Positions 10,336 through 17,859 of a DNA stretch of 55,113 bases are shown in pieces (within the stretch, counting starts at the first letter, position 1; each line of letters starts with the position of its first letter). The notes under the pieces were generated by a model that worked only from the letters and a program-made list of their open reading frames with translations, did no database searches and was not told the DNA's origin. Made by a program: the position numbers and the translations under genes. Source of the stretch: an uncultured Marinoscillum sp. (lineage in GTDB: Bacteria > Bacteroidota > Bacteroidia > Cytophagales > MED-G16); the NCBI GenBank assembly GCA_902628365.1, contig CACOMW010000006.1, positions 1-55,113 on the forward strand, given 5' to 3'.

Positions 10336-10904
10336 TGAATAATTTAAATATATATATTGAATCAAATCCAAATCCAAATTCTTTAAAGTTTGTTACTAAT
10401 ATTATGTTAGTTGACGAAGGAATAGTAAAGGACTATCCTGATATTCAAAGCGCAGAAGATTCACCTCTTGCAAAAAAATTATTCGACTTTAATTATGTTA
10501 AGAGAGTTTTTATTATGAGCAATTTTGTCACAATAACAAAAAGTGAAAAATTTTCTTGGGAAGAAATTAAATTAGATTTAAGAGATTTTATAAAAAAATA
10601 TATTGAAGAAGAGAATGAAATTATATCTAAAACAAAAAAACAATCACCACTAAAATCAGAATCAAAATCAAATAATATTGATGAAAAAATCAAAAATATT
10701 TTAGAAGAATATATAAAGCCTGCCGTTGAACAAGATGGAGGCGCTATTGATTTTGAATCATTTGATAATGGCAGAGTTACTGTGTCATTAAAAGGAGCAT
10801 GTAGTGGATGCCCTTCATCTACTCTTACGCTAAAGTCAGGTATTGAAAATTTACTCAAAAGATTTGTTCCTGAAGTTAAGGAAGTAGTTGCAGAAGAAAA
10901 CTAA
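10335..10904 (+). CDS. NifU-like Fe-S cluster scaffold/carrier (Nfu type)
   Basis: Two-domain Nfu protein that carries and delivers [4Fe-4S] clusters to client enzymes. Residues 4-90 are the Nfu N-terminal domain (ESNPNPNSLKFV signature) and residues 115-189 the NifU C-terminal domain with the cluster-binding pair C156 and C159 in GACSGCPSS. The two are joined by a Lys/Ser-rich linker (about 95-113). A local use is plausible because several Fe-S proteins are encoded in the window (QueG and the redox pair at 20250-22354), but that link is inference. It converges with cysS; the 41-base gap is T-rich with no clear hairpin. Confidence 0.92.
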   Translation: MNNLNIYIESNPNPNSLKFVTNIMLVDEGIVKDYPDIQSAEDSPLAKKLFDFNYVKRVFIMSNFVTITKSEKFSWEEIKLDLRDFIKKYIEEENEIISKTKKQSPLKSESKSNNIDEKIKNILEEYIKPAVEQDGGAIDFESFDNGRVTVSLKGACSGCPSSTLTLKSGIENLLKRFVPEVKEVVAEEN

Positions 10905-10945
10905 TTTTCTATCAATTTTTTTTATCTACACTTTTTTATTTTTTT

Positions 10946-12376
10946 CTACAATTTAACTGACCACTGAGTGCCGTCTATAGTATCCTTCAATTCAATTCCC
11001 TTCCCTAATAATTCATCTCTTATTAAATCAGATTCTTTATAGTTTTTTTCTTTTCTAGATTTATCTCTTTTTTTAATTTCTATTTCTATTTGTTTCAATG
11101 AGATATTTTTTTCTTTTAATAGGATTAAATTTAATTCAAAGAGAATTTTTTTTGGTTTCTCTGAAAATAAGCTTAATATGCTACCAACTAAACTAAAAAA
11201 AGCTAAAAACTCTTTAGCAATATTTTCATTTTTTTCATTTTTAAAAGCATTATTAAATTTTCTTATAACATTAAATATTTGAGCAAAAACAATTGGCGTG
11301 TTAATATCATTATTAAATGATGTTTGAACTATTTCAAGTTCTTCTTTAAAATAAGAAATATTAGAAATATTGCATTCGCCTTTTATAGTATTTTGCGCTT
11401 GCTCTAAAGCTGTATAAATTTTAATTAAACTTATAATAGATTGTTGAATTTGTTTAAAAGAAAAATTAATAGAAGACCTATAATGAACAGAAAGTATCAT
11501 ATATTTCAATATCTCTGGATTATAATCAGTCATAAAAGTTCTGGCTTTAATAATATTCCCTAAAGACTTTGACATCTTCTGATCATCAAACTTTATAAAA
11601 TTATTATGAACCCAATATTTAGCAAATTTTTTGCCTGTTTTACTTTCTGATTGTGCAATTTCGTTTTCATGATGTGGAAAAATTAAATCCATTCCTCCCC
11701 CATGAATATCGATCTGATCACCTAATATTGCATTGGCCATTACAGAACATTCTATATGCCAACCGGGCCTACCTCTACCCCATGGTGATTCCCATCCAGG
11801 CTCACCATGATCAGATGGTTTCCAAAGAACAAAATCAATTGGGTTTTCTTTATCCTGATTTATAGTAATTCTATGACCACTAATCAAATCTTCTATATTT
11901 TTTCCACTTAACTTTCCATAAGCTGAAAATTTTTTACATGAAAAAAACACATTATTATTTCTAACATAAGCAAATTTTTTTTCAATAAGATCAGAAATAA
12001 ATGAAATTATATCATTAATATAATCAGTACATTTTGGATTATGAGAAGCTTTTGAGATTTTTAATAATTTGAAATCGTTTTCAAATTCTTGAATGAATTT
12101 GGAAGATATTTCTGAAACTAATTTGTCCTCTTCTTTTGACTTTTTTATTATTTTATCATCAATATCTGTATAGTTATAAACATAATTAACAGAATAACCT
12201 AAATGTTTAAGCCAATTTCTTAATACATTAAAAAAAATCAAACCTCTAAAATTACCAACATGTAATAAATCATATACTGTTGGGCCACAAACATACATCT
12301 TTACTGTACCAGGAGTTATTGGTTCAAATATCTCTTTTTTCTTACTTAAAGAATTATACAGGTTAAAATGATCCAT
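10946..12376 (-). CDS. cysS: Cysteinyl-tRNA synthetase
   Basis: Class I aminoacyl-tRNA synthetase charging tRNA-Cys. The zinc ligand C30 (YVCGPTVYD), the HIGH-type motif HVGN (39-42), the second zinc region WHIECSVMAN, HHENEIAQSE, and the KMSKS motif (about residue 268, KMSKSLGNI) are all visible. The C-terminal helical domain ends in the usual RDELLGKGIELKDT region. Length 476 aa is standard. It is divergent from nusA with a 125-base gap that holds the nusA promoter and leader; no convincing Bacteroidetes-type promoter for cysS itself was found there. Confidence 0.97.
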   Translation of the reverse strand: MDHFNLYNSLSKKKEIFEPITPGTVKMYVCGPTVYDLLHVGNFRGLIFFNVLRNWLKHLGYSVNYVYNYTDIDDKIIKKSKEEDKLVSEISSKFIQEFENDFKLLKISKASHNPKCTDYINDIISFISDLIEKKFAYVRNNNVFFSCKKFSAYGKLSGKNIEDLISGHRITINQDKENPIDFVLWKPSDHGEPGWESPWGRGRPGWHIECSVMANAILGDQIDIHGGGMDLIFPHHENEIAQSESKTGKKFAKYWVHNNFIKFDDQKMSKSLGNIIKARTFMTDYNPEILKYMILSVHYRSSINFSFKQIQQSIISLIKIYTALEQAQNTIKGECNISNISYFKEELEIVQTSFNNDINTPIVFAQIFNVIRKFNNAFKNEKNENIAKEFLAFFSLVGSILSLFSEKPKKILFELNLILLKEKNISLKQIEIEIKKRDKSRKEKNYKESDLIRDELLGKGIELKDTIDGTQWSVKL

Positions 12377-12413
12377 TATTATTTTTCAAATTAAATAATT
12401 TATAATTCAAAAA

Positions 12414-12443
12414 TTTGATTAAAATTAAAAAAAGTTAAATTTG
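12414..12443 (+). promoter_or_regulatory. Promoter of the nusA-infB operon
   Basis: A -33 element TTTG (12414-12417) and a -7 element TAAATTTG (12436-12443) are separated by 18 bases, close to the Bacteroidetes primary sigma consensus TTTG-N19-21-TAnnTTTG. Transcription would begin near 12449-12452 and run straight into the terminator-like hairpin at 12466. Basis: visible match plus known consensus; the start site is inferred. Confidence 0.65.
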
Positions 12444-12465
12444 CGTAGATAAATTAATTGGAAGC

Positions 12466-12490
12466 GGGGACTTTTGTCCCCATTTTTTTT
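12466..12490 (+). terminator. Terminator-like hairpin in the nusA leader (possible attenuator)
   Basis: GGGGAC (12466-12471), a TTTT loop and GTCCCC (12476-12481) form a perfect 6-bp GC-rich stem followed by A and eight T. This is a textbook intrinsic terminator placed 11 bases before the nusA ATG and about 15-20 bases after the predicted transcription start. It cannot serve cysS, which reads the other way. It most likely controls read-through into nusA-infB. It is one of the few GC-rich stretches in the intergenic DNA. Confidence 0.7.
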
Positions 12491-12501
12491 AAATAAGAAT
12501 T

Positions 12502-13746
12502 ATGGATGCAAGTGTTTTAATAAAGTCTTTTACTGAATTTGCTAGGCAAAAAAACGTAGATAGGCCAACAATGATAAAAATTTTACAGGATGTTTTTAAA
12601 GCTATGGTCAAAAAAAAGTTTGGTCACGATGAGAATTTTGATATCGTAATTAATGCTGACAAAGGTGATCTAGCTATATGGAGATTTAGAGATATTGTTG
12701 ATGATAACTCAGAGGACATATGGGATAATGATAAAATATCATTAACTGAAGCAAAAAAAATTGAAAATGATTTTGAAATAGGAGAAGAAGTTGCTGAAGA
12801 AATTAAAATTGAAGATTTTGGAAGAAGAGCAGTTATTCTTGCAAAACAAACCTTAAATCAAAAAATAAATGATCTTGAAAAAGAAGTGATAATTACAAAA
12901 TACGAAGAATTAGTTGGAGAAATTATTAATGGAGAAATATATCAAATTCTTAGTAGAGAGGTATTATTAGTTGATTCTGAAGGAAATGAACTTTCCCTAC
13001 CAAGATCAGAACAAATTCCAAAAGATAGGTATAGAAAAGGAGAAAATATTCGAGGAATAGTTTTATCAGTTGAAATGATAAGGGGTAATCCAAGAATAAC
13101 AATTTCAAGAACAAGTCCAAAATTTTTAGAAAAACTTTTTGAAAATGAAGTTCCTGAAATATTTGATGGTTTAATAACGATCAAAAAAGTTGTAAGAGAA
13201 CCTGGGGAAAGAGCCAAAGTTTGCGTTGAATCATATGATGACAGAATTGATCCCGTCGGTGCTTGTGTAGGAATGAATGGATCTAGAATACATTCTATAG
13301 TTAGAGAATTACAAAATGAAAATATTGATGTTATTAATAATACCGATAATTTGGAATTATATATAAATAGAGCCTTAAGTCCAGCAAAAATTTCATCCGT
13401 TCAAATCGATAAAGAAAATGCTCGAATATCTGTTTATCTCAAACCTGATCAAGTTTCTCTTGCAATAGGAAAGGGAGGTCAAAACATAAAATTGGCTAGT
13501 AAACTACTTGAATACGAAATTGATGTTTTTAGAGAACTGGATAATCAGCATGAAGAAGAAGATGTTGATTTAGATGAATTTGCAGACGAAATAGATGGTT
13601 GGGTTATTGATGAACTTAAAAGAATTGGATTGGATACAGCTAAAGCTGTTTTAAATTTAGAAAAATCAGACTTAGTGAAAAGATCTGATTTAGAAGAAGA
13701 AACTATTGATGAAGTTAGGAAAACATTAGAAAAAGAATTTGAATAA
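12502..13746 (+). CDS. nusA: Transcription termination/antitermination factor NusA
   Basis: RNA polymerase-binding factor controlling pausing, termination and antitermination. Domain order is visible: N-terminal polymerase-binding domain (1-125), S1 domain (about 130-200), KH1 (about 230-295, with [14 protein letters not shown]) and KH2 (about 300-365, with [17 protein letters not shown]). An acidic linker ([16 protein letters not shown]) precedes a C-terminal helical stretch. Length 414 aa is typical for Bacteroidetes. infB follows after 5 bases. rimP, which normally precedes nusA, is absent, and the leader carries a terminator hairpin that could respond to NusA itself. Confidence 0.97.
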   Translation: MDASVLIKSFTEFARQKNVDRPTMIKILQDVFKAMVKKKFGHDENFDIVINADKGDLAIWRFRDIVDDNSEDIWDNDKISLTEAKKIENDFEIGEEVAEEIKIEDFGRRAVILAKQTLNQKINDLEKEVIITKYEELVGEIINGEIYQILSREVLLVDSEGNELSLPRSEQIPKDRYRKGENIRGIVLSVEMIRGNPRITISRTSPKFLEKLFENEVPEIFDGLITIKKVVREPGERAKVCVESYDDRIDPVGACVGMNGSRIHSIVRELQNENIDVINNTDNLELYINRALSPAKISSVQIDKENARISVYLKPDQVSLAIGKGGQNIKLASKLLEYEIDVFRELDNQHEEEDVDLDEFADEIDGWVIDELKRIGLDTAKAVLNLEKSDLVKRSDLEEETIDEVRKTLEKEFE

Positions 13747-13751
13747 TAATA

Positions 13752-16127
13752 ATGGATAAATCAACAATGCGATTAGGTCAAGTATCTCGAAAATTGAACA
13801 TTGGAAGAGACACTATAATTAGTTTTTTACAAAAAAAAGGATTTGATATTGACTCCAATCCTAATGCAAAAATAAATACTGAATTATATAATTTGTTAGA
13901 AAATGAATTTGAAAATTCTGCTGTTGAAAAAAAAGCAGCATCTGATGTAAAAATTGGAGTATCAGAAGAAAATATTACTAAAGCCGATAAAATAGATTCT
14001 CAAAAACCTAAAGAAGATAAAAAGGAAGAGGTTAGTGAAATTAAAATTATTGATAAAATAGATTTAGAATCAACTAATAAGAAAGATAATACAAAAAAAG
14101 TTGCATCATCTGATCAATCTAAAAAGAAAAGAAGGCCAAGAAAAAGAATATATTCTGAAGAAAAACCAAAAAATGAAAACAAAAAAACTAAAAAAGAAAT
14201 AGATGATAAAGAACAAAAAAATAAAGAAATTAAAGAAGAAATTAAAAAAACTTTAGCAAGATTAAGTGGCAGTGGAGACAGTGATACAAAAAGATCAAAA
14301 TATAGGAAAGAAAAAAGATCACAACGCGCAGAAGCAAAAGAGGAAGAAGAATTAAGTAAAGAAAAACAATCCAAAACATTAAAAGTTACTGAATATATAT
14401 CAGCAAATGACCTTGCAAAGCTAATGGAAGTTAGTGTTAATGATGTAATAGCAAAATATATGGAAATAGGAATTGTTGTATCCATAAATCAAAGGCTAGA
14501 TGAAGAAACAATTAGTTTAATAGCTGAAGAATTCGGATTCAAAATTGAAATTATTATCTCAGAATCTGAAAAATTTGATATTGAAGAATCAGAACAAGAT
14601 AATGAAAAAGACTTAGTTGAAAGAGCTCCTATTGTAACAATTATGGGTCATGTAGACCACGGAAAAACATCATTATTAGATTATATCAGAAAAACAAATG
14701 AAACCGAAAAAGAGTCTGGAGGAATAACTCAGCATATCGGAGCATATGATGTAGAAACTTCAACAAAAAAACGTATTGCATTCTTAGATACACCCGGCCA
14801 TGAAGCATTTGCTGCCATGAGAGCAAGAGGAGCAAAGTTAACTGATATAGTTGTAATAGTTATTGCAGCAGATTCTGCAGTAATGCCTCAAACAAAAGAA
14901 GCCATAAATCATGCTAAAGCTGCTGAAGTTCCCATCATTATAGCAATAAATAAAATTGATACTCAAAATTCTAATCCTGATAAAATAAAAGAAGAATTAT
15001 CTAAGGAAAATATTCTTGTGGAAGATTGGGGGGGTAAATTTCAATGCCAAGAAGTGTCTGCAAAAACTGGAAAAGGAATAGATGAACTGCTTGAAAAAAT
15101 AGTGATTGAATCAGAAATGCAAGAACTTAAAACGAATCCAAAAAAATTAGCTTCTGGAACTATTATTGAATCTTCACTAGATAAAGGAAGAGGATACCTA
15201 ACAACATTAATGGTGCAAGCAGGCACATTAAAAAAAGGAGATATTATTCTTGCAGGCCCTTATTACGGTAAAGTAAAGGCTTTGTTCGACTATAAAAACT
15301 CAATAAAATCTGAAGTTCCACCATCTACTCCAATATTAATGCTTGGATTAAATGGGGCACCACATGCGGGAGAAAAATTTATTGTAATGAAAACTGAAAA
15401 AGAAGCTAGAGAAATTGCAATTAAAAGAGAAAAACTAATTAGAGAACAAAATATTAAAACAAAAAAACATATTACACTAGATGAAATTGGCAGAAGAATT
15501 TCTGTCGGAAGTTTCAAAGAGCTTAATGTCGTAATTAAAGGTGATGTTGATGGATCAATTGAAGCTTTATCTGATTCAATGGAAAAATTATCAAATGAGG
15601 AACTAAGTGTCAAAATAATTCATAGAGGCGTTGGTGAGATAAATGAATCAGATGTTTTATTAGCATCAGCAGCTGATGGGATAATAGTTGGATTTCAAGT
15701 CAGGCCATCTATCAATGCTAGAAAATTAGCCGAAAAAGAAGGTGTAGAAATCAGACAATATTCAATTATTTATGAGGCAATAGAAGAAATCAAAAAAGCT
15801 TTAGAGGGTTTGTTGGCTCCAACAATTGAAGAAAGTATTAAAGGTTCAGCAGAAGTAAGAGAAACATACAAAATTTCTAAAGTAGGAACTATAGCAGGTT
15901 GTTATGTTAAGGATGGAAGTATAGTTAGAAAAAACGAGGTGAGATTAATTAGAGATGGAGTTGTTGTTTTTACAGGAAAAATAAAACAACTGAAAAGGTT
16001 TAAAGATGATGCAACTGAGGTGAAAAATGGATATGAATGTGGAATATCTATTGAGGATTTTAATGACATAAAAAAAGGAGATATAATTGAAGGCTTTGAA
16101 ATGAAAGAAACCAAAAGAAAAATTTAA
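13752..16127 (+). CDS. infB: Translation initiation factor IF-2
   Basis: GTPase that brings initiator tRNA to the 30S subunit and promotes subunit joining. The first 55 residues are the IF2 N-terminal domain; residues about 65-215 are a Lys/Glu-rich low-complexity linker; the second N-domain is near 215-275. The G domain has GHVDHGKT (299-306), [10 protein letters not shown] (G2), DTPGHEAF (G3), NKID (G4) and SAKTG (G5), followed by domains II-IV ending [10 protein letters not shown]. At 791 aa it is short for Bacteroidetes, mostly through a compact linker. It is co-transcribed with nusA. Confidence 0.97.
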   Translation: MDKSTMRLGQVSRKLNIGRDTIISFLQKKGFDIDSNPNAKINTELYNLLENEFENSAVEKKAASDVKIGVSEENITKADKIDSQKPKEDKKEEVSEIKIIDKIDLESTNKKDNTKKVASSDQSKKKRRPRKRIYSEEKPKNENKKTKKEIDDKEQKNKEIKEEIKKTLARLSGSGDSDTKRSKYRKEKRSQRAEAKEEEELSKEKQSKTLKVTEYISANDLAKLMEVSVNDVIAKYMEIGIVVSINQRLDEETISLIAEEFGFKIEIIISESEKFDIEESEQDNEKDLVERAPIVTIMGHVDHGKTSLLDYIRKTNETEKESGGITQHIGAYDVETSTKKRIAFLDTPGHEAFAAMRARGAKLTDIVVIVIAADSAVMPQTKEAINHAKAAEVPIIIAINKIDTQNSNPDKIKEELSKENILVEDWGGKFQCQEVSAKTGKGIDELLEKIVIESEMQELKTNPKKLASGTIIESSLDKGRGYLTTLMVQAGTLKKGDIILAGPYYGKVKALFDYKNSIKSEVPPSTPILMLGLNGAPHAGEKFIVMKTEKEAREIAIKREKLIREQNIKTKKHITLDEIGRRISVGSFKELNVVIKGDVDGSIEALSDSMEKLSNEELSVKIIHRGVGEINESDVLLASAADGIIVGFQVRPSINARKLAEKEGVEIRQYSIIYEAIEEIKKALEGLLAPTIEESIKGSAEVRETYKISKVGTIAGCYVKDGSIVRKNEVRLIRDGVVVFTGKIKQLKRFKDDATEVKNGYECGISIEDFNDIKKGDIIEGFEMKETKRKI

Positions 16128-16137
16128 ATTATCTATT

Positions 16138-16515
16138 ATGAAGAAAAAAAATAAATATTCTAAAAAAGAATTACTTGAATTTGAAAAAATAATTTTAAAA
16201 AAGATCGATGTTGCAACTAATGAGCTAAACTATATTAAAGAATCTTTACTGAGAAAAAACCTTTCTGGTACAGATTCAACTCAAAGTGCTTTAAAAACAT
16301 TAGAAGATGGAGCCGACACACAAGAAAAAGAAAATTTAAGTCAATTGGCTGCAAGACAACAAACCTTTATTAATAATTTACAAAAAGCATTAATAAGAAT
16401 TAAAAATGGAACATATGGAATATGTAAAGATTCTGGAAAACTTATTAGTAAAGCAAGATTAAGAGCAGTGCCACATGCAACTCAGTCGATTGAATCAAAA
16501 TTAAATAGACAATAA
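16138..16515 (+). CDS. TraR/DksA-family protein with degenerate zinc finger
   Basis: Small helical-hairpin protein of the DksA/TraR superfamily, which inserts into the RNA polymerase secondary channel and modulates initiation. Acidic residues D57 and D60 sit where the coiled-coil tip would be. The C-terminal finger keeps the family framework (GTYGICKDSGKLI, then ARLRAVPHA) but only one cysteine (C96) of the usual four remains, so zinc binding by the classical site is not expected. Such Cys-poor versions are common in Bacteroidetes. It lies 10 bases after infB and one base before scpB; regulation of transcription is inferred from the family only. Confidence 0.85.
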   Translation: MKKKNKYSKKELLEFEKIILKKIDVATNELNYIKESLLRKNLSGTDSTQSALKTLEDGADTQEKENLSQLAARQQTFINNLQKALIRIKNGTYGICKDSGKLISKARLRAVPHATQSIESKLNRQ

Positions 16516-16516
16516 A

Positions 16517-17077
16517 TTGAATGAATTAATCTTAAAGGTAGAATCTATAATTTTTTGCTCACCTAAGCCTTTATCAACACAAGAGATTAAAAACTGTATT
16601 GAAGAAGATGAAAAAAAAAAGATTTCTGAAAATAAAATCAATGAAATTATTGAAGTTTTAATTAATAAGTATAATAATGAAAAATTTTCTTTCGAAATCA
16701 TAAAATTAGCTAAAGGTTATCAGTTTTTAACTAAATCAAAATATTCAAATATAACTAAGCTGCTTTTAAAGCAACATTCTGAGAAAAGATTATCTATCGC
16801 CTCATTAGAAACACTTTCAATAATAGCTTACAAACAGCCAATTATAAAATCTGAGATTGAACAAATAAGAGGTGTTAATTGTGATTACACAATAAATAAG
16901 TTATTAGAAAAAAATTTAATTGAGATAAAGGGTAAATCTGATAAATTGGGCAGGCCCTTAATATATATTACTAGCATGAAGTTTATGGATTATTTTGGTA
17001 TAAACAATTTAAATGAATTACCAACGATTCAAGATTTTTCTGAAGAAGAGAATATGATCGGTGATGAGTCAAAATAA
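16517..17077 (+). CDS. scpB: Segregation and condensation protein B
   Basis: Winged-helix kleisin-associated subunit of the SMC-ScpAB condensin complex for chromosome organisation. The LSIASLETLSIIAYKQPIIKSEIEQIRGV segment (split over the two winged-helix domains, about 92-120) is diagnostic. The start is TTG at 16517, one base after the preceding TAA; the nearby ATG at 16521 is out of frame and meets a stop at once. That placement implies re-initiation by ribosomes finishing the DksA-like gene. The end overlaps the rluB start. scpA is not adjacent. Confidence 0.9.
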   Translation: MNELILKVESIIFCSPKPLSTQEIKNCIEEDEKKKISENKINEIIEVLINKYNNEKFSFEIIKLAKGYQFLTKSKYSNITKLLLKQHSEKRLSIASLETLSIIAYKQPIIKSEIEQIRGVNCDYTINKLLEKNLIEIKGKSDKLGRPLIYITSMKFMDYFGINNLNELPTIQDFSEEENMIGDESK

Positions 17078-17789
17078 TAATAAAATAATTCGAATAAATA
17101 AATTTATTTCTAACTCAGGAATTTGCTCAAGAAGACAGGCTGATGAATTAATATTAAAAGGTAAAGTCTATTTAAATAATAAAAAAGTTAAAAAACTAGG
17201 TATTAAAATATCAAATAAAGATATTGTTAAAATAGATGGAAAAATTATTTCAAAAGAAAAAAAAGAATACCTAATACTGAATAAACCAAAAAATTTTATT
17301 ACAACCTTAAATGATCCACAAAATAGAAGAACTGTAAAAGATTTAATAAAAGGAGCAACCAAAAAAAGATTATATCCCATTGGAAGACTAGACAGAAATA
17401 CAACAGGATTACTTATTTTTACAAATGATGGTGAGTTATCTGAAAAATTAACACATCCAAGTTATAAAATTAAAAAAATTTATCATGTTACAATTGATAC
17501 CCCCTTTCAAATAAATGATTTAAAAAAAATAGAAAAAGGATTTCAATTAGATGGAGAAAAAATTAAAATAGATAAAATTTCAATTCTTGATAAAGAGAAA
17601 AAGAATATTGGCCTTGAAATTCATATTGGCAAAAACAGAATCGTAAGAAGAATATTTGAACATTTTAATTATCAAGTAAAAAAATTAGATAGAGTAATGA
17701 TAGGACCGATAACTAAAAAGAATCTCAAAAGAGGAACTTGGAGGTTTTTAAAAGATTCAGAAGTGAGGTTATTAAAAAATTTCTCATGA
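17064..17789 (+). CDS. 23S rRNA pseudouridine synthase, RsuA/RluB family
   Basis: Modifies uridine to pseudouridine in rRNA. Residues 8-60 form an S4 RNA-binding domain (INKFISNSGICSRRQADELI), followed by the catalytic domain with the family motif GRLDRNTTGLLIFTNDG, whose Asp is the catalytic nucleophile, and a C-terminal KNRIVRRIFEHF motif. RluB (U2605 of 23S) is the likeliest subfamily, but RluE/RluF/RsuA specificity cannot be settled by eye. ATG 17064 is preferred to the in-frame GTG 17061 just before it. The gene overlaps scpB by 14 bases. Its stop codon lies inside the first copy of a 17-bp direct repeat. Confidence 0.9.
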   Translation: MSQNNNKIIRINKFISNSGICSRRQADELILKGKVYLNNKKVKKLGIKISNKDIVKIDGKIISKEKKEYLILNKPKNFITTLNDPQNRRTVKDLIKGATKKRLYPIGRLDRNTTGLLIFTNDGELSEKLTHPSYKIKKIYHVTIDTPFQINDLKKIEKGFQLDGEKIKIDKISILDKEKKNIGLEIHIGKNRIVRRIFEHFNYQVKKLDRVMIGPITKKNLKRGTWRFLKDSEVRLLKNFS

Positions 17790-17798
17790 GACAATATA
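17782..17798 (+). repeat. 17-bp direct repeat, copy 1 (over rluB stop)
   Basis: TCTCATGAGACAATATA is repeated exactly at 17843-17859, 61 bases downstream. This copy contains the rluB TGA stop (17787-17789). Neighbouring bases differ between copies, so the repeat is exactly 17 bp. Candidate attachment-site core or protein-binding site. Confidence 0.8.
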
Positions 17799-17836
17799 TA
17801 TTGATTTTATTACAAAATTTTTTATAAATATTAGTA

Positions 17837-17858
17837 ATATTGTCTCATGAGACAATAT
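17837..17858. promoter_or_regulatory. 22-bp perfect palindrome over the nagB-fusion start codon
   Basis: The sequence reads ATATTGTCTCA followed by its exact reverse complement, centred between 17847 and 17848, so the ATG at 17847 sits on the axis. A perfect 22-bp palindrome is very unlikely by chance. It may be an operator for a dimeric protein or a recombination site; if transcribed through, it would also bury the start codon in a hairpin. Confidence 0.75.
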
Positions 17859-17859
17859 A
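17843..17859 (+). repeat. 17-bp direct repeat, copy 2 (over nagB-fusion start)
   Basis: Second exact copy of TCTCATGAGACAATATA, overlapping the 22-bp palindrome and the first codons of the downstream gene. The 44 bases between copies are AT-only apart from a few G/C and hold no gene. Confidence 0.8.

Noticed and set aside
10493-10858. 121-codon minus-strand frame opposite nfu
   Set aside because: Lies wholly inside the well-supported Nfu gene and has no recognisable motif.
10905-10945. Bidirectional terminator between nfu and cysS
   Set aside because: The stretch is T-rich but no stem of useful length could be formed by eye.
14114-14485. Open frame of 123 codons on the minus strand opposite infB
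   Set aside because: It mirrors the Lys/Glu-rich linker of IF-2, giving a Ser/Leu/Phe-rich antisense product with no family resemblance and no promoter; a shadow of the real gene.
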